The notes under the pieces are model-generated. The model saw only the letters and a list, made by a program, of their open reading frames with translations, made no database searches and was not told where the DNA came from. Source: Actinosynnema pretiosum (GTDB lineage Bacteria > Actinomycetota > Actinomycetes > Mycobacteriales > Pseudonocardiaceae). From it: a stretch of 64,000 nt of DNA. Position numbers and translations under genes: made by a program. This document shows, piece after piece, positions 37,441-45,938 of the stretch. Where the stretch lies: the NCBI RefSeq assembly GCF_024171695.1, contig NZ_JAMTCF010000014.1, positions 62,001 to 126,000 on the forward strand. The letters are read 5' to 3'. How positions within the stretch are numbered: position 1 is the first letter of the stretch; each line of letters starts with the position of its first letter.

Positions 37441-37848
37441 CCGGGTGGGCAACGCAGCCCCTTTTTCCTCGGTCAGCGCCTGTTCCAGCGCGTCCAGGGT
37501 CTCCCCCGCGACCGCGAGCCCGGCCGATTCGTGGTGCGCACGCACGATCGTGGAGTCCACGCTGACCAGTTCCAACCCGACCTCGCCTCGGGCGGCGGCC
37601 TCGGCGATCAGCGCCTCCATCAGCGTCTGGAACACCCCGGCCCTGGCCCAGGCGTTGAAGCGGGAGTAGACGGTGGACCAGGGCCCGTACCGCTCGGGCA
37701 CGTCCCGCCAGCCCGACCCGGTGCGGAACCGCCACAGGATCCCGTTGAACCGCTCCCGCACCCCACGCGGCAGCGGTCCGGTGGCCGCCACCGGCACATG
37801 CGGCTCGATCAACGCCCACTCGGCATCGGTCAGATCGAAACGCGCCAC
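37294..37848 (-). CDS. IS5-type transposase, N-terminal frame (orfA)
   Basis: GTG 37848 begins with ARFDLTDAEWALIEPHVP, the typical IS5 N-terminal HTH domain. It continues through FRTGSGWRDVPERYGPW to VDSTIVRAHH, which holds the first catalytic Asp. The frame then loses similarity after about 37430. The downstream catalytic part is in the -1 frame, so a fused product would need a programmed -1 frameshift. No A-rich slippery heptamer is obvious in the overlap. Confidence 0.85.
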   Translation of the reverse strand: MARFDLTDAEWALIEPHVPVAATGPLPRGVRERFNGILWRFRTGSGWRDVPERYGPWSTVYSRFNAWARAGVFQTLMEALIAEAAARGEVGLELVSVDSTIVRAHHESAGLAVAGETLDALEQALTEEKGAALPTRQSVLRVMRRGPHRPRPTRARPPVGTVPPSGGDGRSGRERPGSAGPGAG

Positions 37849-38156
37849 ATCCCGTGTTCTACCAGCACACCCCCGGCCCACCTAGATCCGAACTTCAAAC
37901 AGCTCCTAGGACGGGCGGGGCCACCGAACTGCCGGACACTCCGGATCTCGCCCAAGCCCAGCGCGCCCCGCCCTGGGAGTGCACCGTCCACGCGCCCCGT
38001 TCCGTGCCGGGGAGGGGACGGGCTACCACCCCTGTCCCCTCCCCGCTTCCCCGCTCACTCGCCACGAGCGCGACAGGGTTACCGCACAGGGCGATCATCC
38101 CCTGTGGCCTAGGACAGCACCACTACAAAAGTCGCAGTTCGCATGTGGTTGTCGCA

Positions 38157-38504
38157 TCAGGTTGCGGTGGGTCGTGTGTCCAGCAGCCACAGCTGGATCG
38201 GGGTCTGTCCGGGCGCGGGCGGCCAGGTGCGCGCCCGGCCGCGCCCGTGGATCTCGCGGGCGTCGACCACCTCGGCCTCGGCGGAGGCCAGCAGGTCCGC
38301 CAGTGCGACCACCGGCCGGGCCGCCTCCACCAGCTGGGAGAGCGCGGCCTCGACCTCAGTCGGGGGGAGGTGCGCGGCGGCGACGTCCGGCACGAGCGCG
38401 CGCAGTGCCTCGTCGAGGGTGTCGGCGGTCAGCGGCACGGGCTGGGCGCGCAGCCCCTCCACACCGAGGGCCGGGGCGTGGTCGTGGTCGTGGAGCAGGC
38501 GCAA
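38157..38504 (-). CDS. Small hypothetical protein
   Basis: This is a 115-residue frame with a putative TTG start at 38504, 20 bases after the stop of the gene at 38523. It contains LTADTLDEALRALVPDVAAA and a helical LSQLVEAARPVVALADLLAS. Composition and GC3 look coding, but the start is uncertain. It is probably the distal gene of a two-gene unit with 38523. The 250 bases between it and the IS element show nothing recognisable. Confidence 0.5.
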   Translation of the reverse strand: MRLLHDHDHAPALGVEGLRAQPVPLTADTLDEALRALVPDVAAAHLPPTEVEAALSQLVEAARPVVALADLLASAEAEVVDAREIHGRGRARTWPPAPGQTPIQLWLLDTRPTAT

Positions 38505-38522
38505 CTCGGCCCCCTGCCCTGA

Positions 38523-39365
38523 TCAGCGGCCCTCGCAGCGGCGATCGAACAAGCTCCACCCACGGCGCAGGCTGAGCATGGCGAGGCTGAACCAACCAGC
38601 GAGCCCACCAATCGCTTGCCCGTTGGCCACCCCGGTCGACAGCCCCGAACGCCTGTCAGGTGGGGACAGGGAAGTCGACCTCATCGCCAAGCTCCACATC
38701 AGCACGTGCGCATCGGAGGAGAGGACGTTCCACGACCGCCTCAAGCCTGCCTGGCGGAACTCGTCGCCGGGGAAGATCACTGGCGCGGCTGATTCGATGA
38801 ACGCCGCACCGTTCAGTTCCGCCTTGGAGATCCGGAGCGCCCGTACGGCGTCCTCACGGGATCGCACCCACTCGATCTGCTCGCGTACCCGGTCCTGGGC
38901 TTCCTGAGAAAGCTGGAGCTGTCGTGCTTGCCGCAGAGTCAGTTCGTGGTATTTCCGCAGTTGAACGTAGGTTTCGGTGATCACAGTGTGCCCGCGTTCG
39001 CGCCGGGTTGCCGGATCGTCCGGAGCCAGAATCCAGACAGCCTGGGTCGCGCCGACGATGGCGGTGCGTGCCGCGCTGTACTGGCTCATGTTGTAGATGT
39101 TGCCGCATTTCAATCCGTCGCAGATCAAGCGCAGGTGCTCGCCGGCGGAGACCAAACTGGTGTGCACGGTTTGGCTGATCAACTGGTGTGGGAAAGCCGC
39201 ATCGTCCTGGGCCAGATCGCTGCCGGACTCGGGCTGCTCTGGCTGCTGTGCGCGTACCCGCCAACGATCCAGGTCGTCCGATGCCTCGGCGAACACCGTG
39301 AACGTGCCGTTGACTACCTCGCTCCTGTCCTCCACGAGCGCTGTTCTACCGCAGCCCCCAACCAT
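38523..39365 (-). CDS. Helical hypothetical protein
   Basis: This product of about 280 residues starts at ATG 39365 (GTG 39335 is an alternative). A central segment, SAARTAIVGATQAVWILAPD followed by a basic stretch and TETYVQLRKYHELTLRQARQ, resembles the W/D-D-P/basic-helix pattern of the gene at 11497. A weakly hydrophobic helix, AGWFSLAMLSL, lies near the C-terminus. No catalytic site is recognised. Upstream frames to 39902 are antisense to the plus-strand gene at 39532 and were excluded. Confidence 0.6.
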   Translation of the reverse strand: MVGGCGRTALVEDRSEVVNGTFTVFAEASDDLDRWRVRAQQPEQPESGSDLAQDDAAFPHQLISQTVHTSLVSAGEHLRLICDGLKCGNIYNMSQYSAARTAIVGATQAVWILAPDDPATRRERGHTVITETYVQLRKYHELTLRQARQLQLSQEAQDRVREQIEWVRSREDAVRALRISKAELNGAAFIESAAPVIFPGDEFRQAGLRRSWNVLSSDAHVLMWSLAMRSTSLSPPDRRSGLSTGVANGQAIGGLAGWFSLAMLSLRRGWSLFDRRCEGR

Positions 39366-39531
39366 TCCGGCGGTACCCGCCCGGTGGTCGGTGTGTTCGG
39401 AGCCGCAAGCGGTGCGGCGATCGCACCGGACAGGGGGATGGCGTGACACGAGCGCTATGTGGTCCTCTCGGCGTTGACGTGCTCCCGGACGAGCCGGTGA
39501 CGCGACGTCGAGCGCGAGAGGCGGTGTCCCG

Positions 39532-40236
39532 GTGTCGTTGAGGCTGGTCGACCACGTGGCGGCCTCGGTGGTGGGCGGGGTGCCGCTGGAGCGGCTGCTC
39601 GCCGAGTGGGGCAGCCAGGCGGCGCAGACCGGGCCGGAGCTGCTCCGGCCGGACTGGCTGGCCTGGGCCGGGCAGGAGGAGCCCCCTGGGTGGGCGCGGT
39701 TGGGGGTCCAGCGGCTGGAGCAGCCCGGCGGCGGGCCGGGGCCGCTGGTGGTGTGGGAGAGCTGGAGCTGCGAGGGCGTGCGGCCGGAAGTGGCGTGCGC
39801 GGTGACCGCCGGGGACGGGTGGATGCTCGCGCTGGCCGGGACCCCGGCACAGGCCCAGCTGCTGCACGCCGTCGACGGCGTGGTCGCCGCCTCGGCCTCC
39901 ACCCAGCGCGCCCAGGTCTCCGGGGCCGCGCCGCAGCGGGTGCTGCGGGCGCTTCAGGACAACGGCGGCGCCCAGGTGTTGAGCAGCGTCAGCGGGCTGC
40001 GGGTGGTGCTGGAGGTGGCCGGGGTGGAGCTGGACGCGCTGTCCCCGGACGCCGTGCTGCTGCCGGTGCGGGTGGCCACCCGCCCGTTCGAGCACGCGCC
40101 CGGCCCCGCACCCAGCATGGCTGGCACGGCGGTGCCGGTGTTCCCTGCCGGTGACGACGAGGTCGAGGCCGCCCGGCGCCCGGTGCGGGGCGGGGCGGTG
40201 GGGCCGGGGCACGCGGTCGGTCGGCTCCCGCGCTGA
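39532..40236 (+). CDS. Hypothetical protein
   Basis: The 234-residue product is read from GTG 39532. The N-terminal half is Trp-rich (LLRPDWLAWAGQ, LVVWESWSCEG). The C-terminal half has beta-rich VLSSVSGLRVVLEVAGVEL and a disordered Arg/Gly/Pro tail. No membrane helix or known motif is seen. It ends in a strong hairpin shared with the convergent nuclease gene. Confidence 0.6.
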   Translation: MSLRLVDHVAASVVGGVPLERLLAEWGSQAAQTGPELLRPDWLAWAGQEEPPGWARLGVQRLEQPGGGPGPLVVWESWSCEGVRPEVACAVTAGDGWMLALAGTPAQAQLLHAVDGVVAASASTQRAQVSGAAPQRVLRALQDNGGAQVLSSVSGLRVVLEVAGVELDALSPDAVLLPVRVATRPFEHAPGPAPSMAGTAVPVFPAGDDEVEAARRPVRGGAVGPGHAVGRLPR

Positions 40237-40259
40237 CCCGCGCGCGCGGGAGCCGACCG
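40218..40259. terminator. Hairpin terminator between convergent genes
   Basis: Perfect 15-base arms (40218-40232 and 40245-40259) overlap the end of the gene at 39532 and precede the stop of the secreted nuclease gene. It is probably bidirectional. Confidence 0.85.
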
Positions 40260-40266
40260 TGGAAGC

Positions 40267-41514
40267 TCAGGGGGCGATGTTGACCAGGTAGGGGTCGTTG
40301 TCCAGGACGCGCCCGTTGACCACGAAGTGGCCGATCTTGGCCCCGGCGGCGGTATTGACGGCGGTCAGCACGTGGGCGCGCACGCACGGGTTGGTGCCCG
40401 CGGAGATCACCGACACGTACCAGCTCGTGCCCATCTTGTACGGGTAGACCTCGGCGCAGCTGCTGCCCGCCCACCCCTTCAGGGCGGGGGACTCCTTCGA
40501 GGCGGCGAAGGCGAACTCGTCGCAGCTGTCCGGGGTGTTGTAGACGGTGCTGCGCACGAAGGTGCTGTCGCAGGTGGCCGCGCGGTTGGCGATCTGCGTG
40601 GCCGGGTCGGCCTCTCGGTGCAGCGGGTTGCCCGCCAGGCCCCAGCCGGTGCTCAGGTTCAGCTGCGCCCACCGGTAGGCGACGGCGGCCTGCGCCACGG
40701 TCGGGTCCGAGAGCGAGTACTGCAGGACCGGCGTGGCCGCGGTGAACGCGCAGCCCGCGCTGGCCCCGACCTGGCTGTCGCAGCGCAGGGTCGGCGGGCC
40801 GGGGATCACCAGCGGGCTGGAAGGGCTGGCGCCGGGCATCAGGAAGGTCATGCTGTAGTTGGTCGAGACGTAGAGCGCGCCGTTCGTGCCGGGGTTGGCG
40901 GTGAAGTCCGCGCCGCCGTAGATCGTGTCGCCCTGCACGACCAGGTCGCCCCAGGTGGAGTTCGCGGCCACGCTGCACCCCAGGCACCCGGCGATCGCGG
41001 TCACGGTCAGCCCGGTCAGCGACGGGCTCACCGCGGTCGGGGTCAGCTCCGTCTCGTCGCTCCAGCCGAGGTTGGTGGCGTTGAGCGCGGTCTCCTGCTG
41101 GTAGGAGAAGCTGGCCGTGCCGATCACGGCACCACCGCTGCTGAACAGCGTGTAGGTGTAGACCCCGCCGTGCACGCAGCCCTCGAACCGGGTCAGCCAG
41201 TAGTTCCCGGCGGCGAACGCGTCGCACCAGGTCGACTCGGCCCCCACCGGAGCTGCGGAGCCGGTGTTGCCCGGCGTGTAGTCCACGCAGGATCTGGTGC
41301 CGTCGCCGTGGTCGGCGCACGTGGCGCCCGCGGCCTTGGTCGGGGCGGTCGCCACCTCCACCGGCCGCTCGGCCACGGCCTCGACCGGCGGCAGCAGCTC
41401 GGCGGCCCGCCCGACCGCCACCTCGGTGGTGCTGGCGGCGGTCGTGGTGGAGCCCAGCAGCGCGAGCGCGCCGAGCAGGACACTCGCGATGTGCGTGTTC
41501 TTCTTTCCTCGCAA
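40267..41514 (-). CDS. Secreted NucA/NucB-type deoxyribonuclease-like protein
   Basis: The 415-residue protein probably starts at TTG 41514 (GGACGGAA upstream). It has a signal peptide: basic RGKKN, hydrophobic SVLLGALALLG and a small-residue cleavage region near residue 28. The middle holds a Cys-rich beta region (C-L-G-C-S, NSTWG). The C-terminal 105 residues carry S-C-D-E-F-A-F-A at 330-337 and H-F-V-V-N-G-R-V-L-D-N-D-P, the pattern of the NucA/NucB nuclease domain that degrades DNA outside the cell. A remnant copy is at 157-447. Activity is inferred. Confidence 0.75.
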   Translation of the reverse strand: MRGKKNTHIASVLLGALALLGSTTTAASTTEVAVGRAAELLPPVEAVAERPVEVATAPTKAAGATCADHGDGTRSCVDYTPGNTGSAAPVGAESTWCDAFAAGNYWLTRFEGCVHGGVYTYTLFSSGGAVIGTASFSYQQETALNATNLGWSDETELTPTAVSPSLTGLTVTAIAGCLGCSVAANSTWGDLVVQGDTIYGGADFTANPGTNGALYVSTNYSMTFLMPGASPSSPLVIPGPPTLRCDSQVGASAGCAFTAATPVLQYSLSDPTVAQAAVAYRWAQLNLSTGWGLAGNPLHREADPATQIANRAATCDSTFVRSTVYNTPDSCDEFAFAASKESPALKGWAGSSCAEVYPYKMGTSWYVSVISAGTNPCVRAHVLTAVNTAAGAKIGHFVVNGRVLDNDPYLVNIAP

Positions 41515-41944
41515 GGAATTCCGTCCGTTCTTCTGCGGCTGCGGGCCCTGTCCCGCAGCCGTGCAGCGCCGAAGCCTGCCGGGGACCGGCTGCCGAGCGG
41601 AAGCGGCTTGAGCGCAGAGCACCCCGGCAGCCCAACCGGTCGTACATCGGCGATCGCGGCGCGTGGAGGATCTGTGGATACCAAGCCCCGCGCGGGTGAG
41701 CGGGCCACCCGCGCGGCCCGTCCCACACAGGTACCCCGCCCAGGGCTCCCGGCGACGCCCCGCAGCGGTCGCCGTCGACTGGAAGCGCAGCGGAACGCCG
41801 GTCCTGCCGCGTGCGTGGCCTTCCGCTTCCGCTGTTGCCCACGACCGGGACCGGGACCGGCCAAGGGCGGGGGCAGGTCGCGCGGCAGGGAAAGCGCCAC
41901 CCGCAGGAGTGACCCTCAGGTGGTTCGACCAGCGTGAACACCGC
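41515..41944. other. Leader region without a supported gene
   Basis: About 430 bases separate the divergent nuclease and YfbU-like genes. Only antisense-like frames occur. Both promoters should be here; the YfbU-side palindrome is listed separately. Confidence 0.45.
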
Positions 41945-41948
41945 AGTT

Positions 41949-41983
41949 GTATTACTGTACTGCAAATCGTAGTACGGTAATAC
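41949..41983. promoter_or_regulatory. Palindromic operator overlapping the yfbU-like promoter
   Basis: GTATTACTGTACT and AGTACGGTAATAC form near-perfect 13-base arms around nine bases, directly abutting the GGAGG ribosome-binding site of the next gene. It is AT-rich against a GC-rich background. The downstream protein begins with a ribbon-helix-helix-like segment, so autoregulation is likely. Confidence 0.85.
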
Positions 41984-41994
41984 GGAGGTGTGTG

Positions 41995-42729
41995 ATGGCG
42001 TCGGATTCCCTGTCGCTGCGCCTGGACGCGGGCACGCGCGCGCGGCTGGACCGGCTGGCCCAGCAGCGTGGAACGAAGGTGAGCGAGCTGCTGCGGGAGG
42101 CGGTGGCGGTCGCGCTGGGCGACCGACCCGCCACCGCGCCCGGCACGGACGCCACCGCCGTGCCCGAGTACCTGACGGTGGTGCAGCGGCACACGCTCGC
42201 ACTGCTGCACCAGGTCCTGGGACACCTCGCTCCCGAGGATGCCGACGAGCATCGTCACAGGGCAGAGGCGTTGCAGCAGGGGTTCGTCGGCGCCTACGGC
42301 GAGGAGTTCACGGGCATCCGCGAGGAACTTCCCCTGGCCGAGTGCGTCCTGGTCGAGGAGATCCTGGGGATGTTCGAGCAGCTACACCACGCGGTCACGC
42401 GCCTGGGCGAGGACGCGGCCGACCTCGACGAGGAGACCAGGGATGTCCTGGAGTTCGGCGGCTTCGACTACCAGGTCCCTCGGGAGGGGCGGATGGCCGG
42501 CTACGTGCGTCACCTGCTCGCCGGCGGCCTGTGGGGCAAGCCCCTGGCAGACCAGGTCGCCCGGCACGACCGGGGCAACTCCCACTCCCCCAGGCTCGGG
42601 CGGTACCAGGCGATGCTGGACACCTACAAGATCGTCACGGAACGCCGCCGAGTCACCCACCGGCAGAGCAGCAGGCTCTACGAGTTCACCGTCGAGGAGC
42701 TGAGGGAGATCGCCGTCGCGGCCGGGTAG
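41995..42729 (+). CDS. YfbU family protein with N-terminal ribbon-helix-helix-like segment
   Basis: The 244-residue protein starts at ATG 41995 with a strong GGAGG site. Residues 1-42 (LSLRLDAGTRARLDRLAQQRG, then VSELLREAV) look like a ribbon-helix-helix DNA-binding unit. The rest matches the YfbU pattern: F-D-Y-Q-V-P-R-E-G-R-M-A-G-Y-V-R, then D-R-G-N-S-H-S-P-R-L-G-R-Y near 200. The role of YfbU is poorly known. With the DNA-binding start and the upstream palindrome, this copy probably represses its own gene. Confidence 0.85.
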   Translation: MASDSLSLRLDAGTRARLDRLAQQRGTKVSELLREAVAVALGDRPATAPGTDATAVPEYLTVVQRHTLALLHQVLGHLAPEDADEHRHRAEALQQGFVGAYGEEFTGIREELPLAECVLVEEILGMFEQLHHAVTRLGEDAADLDEETRDVLEFGGFDYQVPREGRMAGYVRHLLAGGLWGKPLADQVARHDRGNSHSPRLGRYQAMLDTYKIVTERRRVTHRQSSRLYEFTVEELREIAVAAG

Positions 42730-42785
42730 GACGCGGCCACCGGGGACCGCTCCGGACCGGGGGGAGGTCGAGCCGGACACCGCGA

Positions 42786-42810
42786 GCGCACCGGCACGGG
42801 CCCGGTGCGC
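42786..42810. terminator. Hairpin between the YfbU-like gene and the convergent Cys-rich gene
   Basis: Arms GCGCACCGG and CCGGTGCGC flank a seven-base loop in the 88-base convergent gap. Confidence 0.75.
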
Positions 42811-42817
42811 GGGGTAG

Positions 42818-43102
42818 TCAGGCCCACTCTGCGCGCAGGACGGCCATCTGATCGACCGTGATGCCCAGGTGCGTGCAGTGGTCGAGCACGCGCTCCACGA
42901 CCCGCGTCACGCCCCACCGCGGGGAGCGGCCCGCGACAAGGCACGTGGCGCACACGCTCGCGCAGAACACCCCCAGACTCGTGCCGAAGGTGGTGGCGCG
43001 CAACATCGAGGTGCGGCCGCAGCACTCGCAGCACTCGGCGTCCGGGCACAGGTCGTGCCGGTCCAGGCCGACGCACCCGCTCTCCTGGGTCCCCTCGTCC
43101 AC
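42818..43102 (-). CDS. Small Cys-rich zinc-binding protein
   Basis: The 94-residue product starts at GTG 43102, where AGGAGGGG provides the only good ribosome-binding site. C-P-D-A-E-C-C-E-C-C and later C-A-S-V-C-A-T-C form a probable multi-Cys zinc cluster. A helical tail (THLGITVDQMAVLRAEWA) follows. A small regulator or adaptor role is possible but not shown. Confidence 0.65.
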   Translation of the reverse strand: MDEGTQESGCVGLDRHDLCPDAECCECCGRTSMLRATTFGTSLGVFCASVCATCLVAGRSPRWGVTRVVERVLDHCTHLGITVDQMAVLRAEWA

Positions 43103-43178
43103 CGCGCTTCCCCTCCTGGTCTTCCGGGTCGATCCGACGACGCCAGGCGCGGGGGCACCCACCGCTCAGCCCGCAACG

Positions 43179-43514
43179 CTATCGGGTACCGCGCCCGTCC
43201 TCCCCCGGTTCACCGCGACCGCACCCGATCGCGATCCGGGCCAGCTCCGCCGCGCACGCGGCCGCCTCGATCTGTCGGTGCGCCTGCGGCGCCCAATGCA
43301 ACAGCGCCGCGTCCCACACCACCGCGGCCACCCGTACGGCCAGGCGGCCGCGCGGGCACGGCCCCACCGCGTACCGCGCTGCCAGCAGCACCAGCGCGCA
43401 CCCCACCCAGGTCGCGTCCAGTCCCTCGCACCCGGCGTCGGCGATCATCCGCAGCGCCGCCAGGTAGAGCCCCCACCCGCCACCGCGAAGACCGTCACCG
43501 CCGCTGTAGATCAT
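43179..43514 (-). CDS. Small hypothetical Ala-rich protein
   Basis: The 111-residue product is read from ATG 43514. It has a Gly-rich start, two hydrophobic Ala/Leu helices (TWVGCALVLLAARYAVG and LAVRVAAVVWDAALLHW) and a Cys near the end. One helix could be membrane-embedded. It lies 76 bases before the Cys-rich gene in the same direction. There is no strong ribosome-binding site, so confidence is moderate. Confidence 0.5.
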   Translation of the reverse strand: MIYSGGDGLRGGGWGLYLAALRMIADAGCEGLDATWVGCALVLLAARYAVGPCPRGRLAVRVAAVVWDAALLHWAPQAHRQIEAAACAAELARIAIGCGRGEPGEDGRGTR

Positions 43515-43784
43515 GCTCTGACAGTGCCGTGACCAGCCGTTTCCCAACCAGGTGGTTTGTCGGGGTCCGGCACGGATCAGGGGGCCGCCCGCGGCGGGCC
43601 GCGCTCGGAGGGGACCTCGCGGCGGAACTCGGACCCGTACCCGCCGATACCGGCGCCTCCGCCTCCGGGCACGCGCAGTGGGAGCAGTAGCGCAGATCGC
43701 GTCGAAACTGCACTCCTGCGGTCTCCCGGCACCGCCGACGCCGGTAGAACCGGGAGGCCCCCCACGTCCCGTTGGAGGACAACC

Positions 43785-44730
43785 GTGACCGTGTCGCAGG
43801 TCCGAGCCGGTCTGGAGCGGCTCAGGCCCGAGCGCCCGCCGCTGCCCGGCGGCGATCCCGGCACACGGGCCGAGCAGGTGGCGCTCGGGCTGCTGGCCGT
43901 GCGCGCCGACCAGGCGCTGCACCCCGTCCGGTAGCCGCTGCCCGCGCTGCCCGAACCGGAACCGGGACAGGAGCGGATGGACCGGGCCGGCGCGCTGGTG
44001 GTACTGGCCGGGCTGCCCGAACGGCTGCCCGCCGCGCAGCGGGCCGCGTGGGACGCCGACGATCACGCCACGGTGATCGCGCTGGCGCGCGGCACTACGC
44101 CCAGTCGGCGAGCACCTGCTGCCCGCGCGCTCGGCGTCGGAGTGGATGGGCCTGGACTCCGCCCGCGTGGCCGGGGACCTGGCCTACGAGGCGTACCTGA
44201 CCTGGCGGATCGCCCACACCTGCCTGCACCAGCGGCGCTGGGCCGACGCGCAGGCCTGCTTCGTCGCGGCCGTCGCGCTTTCCGGCAGGGACCGCTGGTA
44301 CCTGCACGAGCAGGCCGCGGGCCGCGCGCTGGCCCTGCGCGCCCAAGGCCAGCACGTCTAGGAGCTGCGCGCGCTGCACGAGGCCGCCGTCCACATCGAC
44401 GGCGAGGACGACCACGAGTGGGCGCTGCACCACGGCAACCGTTCCCGCGCCCACGCCGCCCTGCGGGACTGGCCCGCGGCGCTGGAGGCCGCCCGCGAGG
44501 AGCTGGAGCGCCGGGAGCGGCTGCCGCACCCGCAGGGCCGCGGGTACGCGCTGCACAACCTCGCTGTCGCCCACCGCGGCCTCGGCGCCCTCACGCGGTC
44601 CGTCATCGCGTTCACGATGGCGATCGAGGTCTACGCCGACGCGGACGGCGCGGGCCGCGCCCACGCGGACGCGCTCGACGCCCTGGCCGCCACGTGCGCG
44701 GACTGGTCCGCCTCGCTCCAGGCCCGCTGA
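43785..44730 (+). pseudogene. TPR-like gene with two in-frame TAG codons and one frameshift
   Basis: The frame starts at GTG 43785 behind a clear GGAGG. TAG 43932-43934 (codon 50) interrupts it; coding continues in the same frame (DRAGALVVLAGLPERLPAAQ). A one-base insertion near 44094 shifts the frame to EHLLPARSASEWMGLDSARV. A second TAG at 44359-44361 follows, and coding continues to TGA 44728-44730. The C-terminal half (WADAQACFVAAVALSG, LHHGNRSRAHAALRDWPAAL) resembles tetratricopeptide repeats. With three lesions it is most probably a pseudogene. Confidence 0.65.
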
Positions 44731-44783
44731 ACCGCCGCCCCGACTCATGTAGTGGTCGAGGCGGCGGCCACGCCGAGGGGGTC

Positions 44784-45938
44784 CTAGACCGAGGGCACCG
44801 GTTGGAGCCCGTGCGCGGGCAGCCCCCACACCGACGTGCAGAACCGCTCGACCAGGTCGGCGGTGTCCTCCACGCTCTGACGGTCCCCGTCCCACACCCT
44901 GGTGATCCTGCCGGTGTCGCGGGTGCTGCCCAGCCGGGCGACGACCCGGAGGTCCAGGGCGCGCAGCACGTGCATCGCCAGGCCGCCGCGTTCCTGCAGC
45001 CGTTCGGTCAGGTCCATGAACGCCTCGGCCCATTCCGGCGGGCGCAGCATCTCGTGCTGGAGCCTGGGGATGCGGTGGGCGAGCCGGGCGACCCCGGCCG
45101 CGGTGTACTCCTCGTGTAGCTTCTCGACGAAGTCGTGGTTCATCGTGTCGATGGCCTCCAGCAGCCCGTGCAACTGGTCGGTGCTGGCCAGGCCCCCGTT
45201 GAGCTGGTCGACGGCGAACTTCCCGAACTCGACGGGCTCGTACTGCCCGCGCCAGTGGGTGATCTCCCAGGTGGTCAGGGCGGTGAGCGCGACGACCTCG
45301 CCGCAGGCCAGCACCAGCGCGGCGGGGTCGACCTCGGCGTGGTGCTCGCGCAGCAGACCGGTCAGGGTGTGCAACTGCCGGATGCGGGCGAACGTCGCGG
45401 TGGTCCAGAAGCTGCCGAACAGGAACTTCCCGGCGCGCTTGAGTGGTTCGCTGGAGCCCAGGTGCGACCGGGCCGCCTTGAGCGGCCCTTCGCCGAGGTC
45501 GGGGTCGGCGTGGCCGACCCACTCGTCGGGCCCGATGCCCAGGGCCTTCTCCGCCGCGTCGACCGCGGCCTCGTCGAGCAGGTTGACCTTGACACGTCGG
45601 GCCACCGGTCGTACCCGCTGGTCCAGCCGCGCCTTGGCCAGGGTGACCTCCTGCGCCCTGGTGTAGGCGCCCAGGCCGTGCATCCACAGGATGCGCTCGA
45701 CCTCCTTGACCCTGCCGCTCTTGGCCTCGATCAGCTCGGTGCGACGCCGGGCCGTGGGGTCCAGGGCGGTGGCCACCACGTCCAGCTCGCCCAACTGGCC
45801 GCCCTGAGCCTGGGGGCCTTCGGGCCAGATGTCGATCGACCGGCGGACGAGGTACCCCTGGAAGAACCGCAGCCGGGCCAACCGGTACTCCCACAGCGCC
45901 CCGGTCTCGTTGGCCGCGCGCCCGCTCTTGCCGCTCAT
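44784..45938 (-). CDS. PD-(D/E)xK nuclease-like protein, distal gene of a putative defence operon
   Basis: The 384-residue protein starts at ATG 45938, overlapping the upstream stop (ATGA). The N-terminal 90 residues show a PD-(D/E)xK-like core: E11/E17 in the first helix, E51-L-D53 after a beta strand, then E71-A-K73 and a basic helix (SGRVKEVERILWMHG). This is the layout of restriction-type and Mrr-like nucleases. The remaining 280 residues are helical without recognised motifs. Tight coupling to the HTH-type gene suggests a two-component system. DNA cleavage is inferred from the motif. Confidence 0.7.
   Translation of the reverse strand: MSGKSGRAANETGALWEYRLARLRFFQGYLVRRSIDIWPEGPQAQGGQLGELDVVATALDPTARRRTELIEAKSGRVKEVERILWMHGLGAYTRAQEVTLAKARLDQRVRPVARRVKVNLLDEAAVDAAEKALGIGPDEWVGHADPDLGEGPLKAARSHLGSSEPLKRAGKFLFGSFWTTATFARIRQLHTLTGLLREHHAEVDPAALVLACGEVVALTALTTWEITHWRGQYEPVEFGKFAVDQLNGGLASTDQLHGLLEAIDTMNHDFVEKLHEEYTAAGVARLAHRIPRLQHEMLRPPEWAEAFMDLTERLQERGGLAMHVLRALDLRVVARLGSTRDTGRITRVWDGDRQSVEDTADLVERFCTSVWGLPAHGLQPVPSV

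Larger units (their letters stand above)
36808..37905 (-). mobile_element. Complete IS5-family insertion sequence (1098 bp)
   Basis: Terminal inverted repeats are 36808-36828 and 37885-37905, 20 of 21 bases matching (GAGCTGTTTGARGTTCGGATC). Both ends are flanked by CTAG (36804-36807 and 37906-37909), a target duplication typical of IS5 members. The transposase is split into two overlapping minus-strand frames in -1 relation, as in IS427-type elements. The intact ends and duplication suggest fairly recent insertion. Confidence 0.92.

Noticed and set aside
40327..41937. Plus-strand open frame of 536 codons
   Set aside because: It is fully antisense to the secreted nuclease gene, which has a signal peptide and recognisable motifs.
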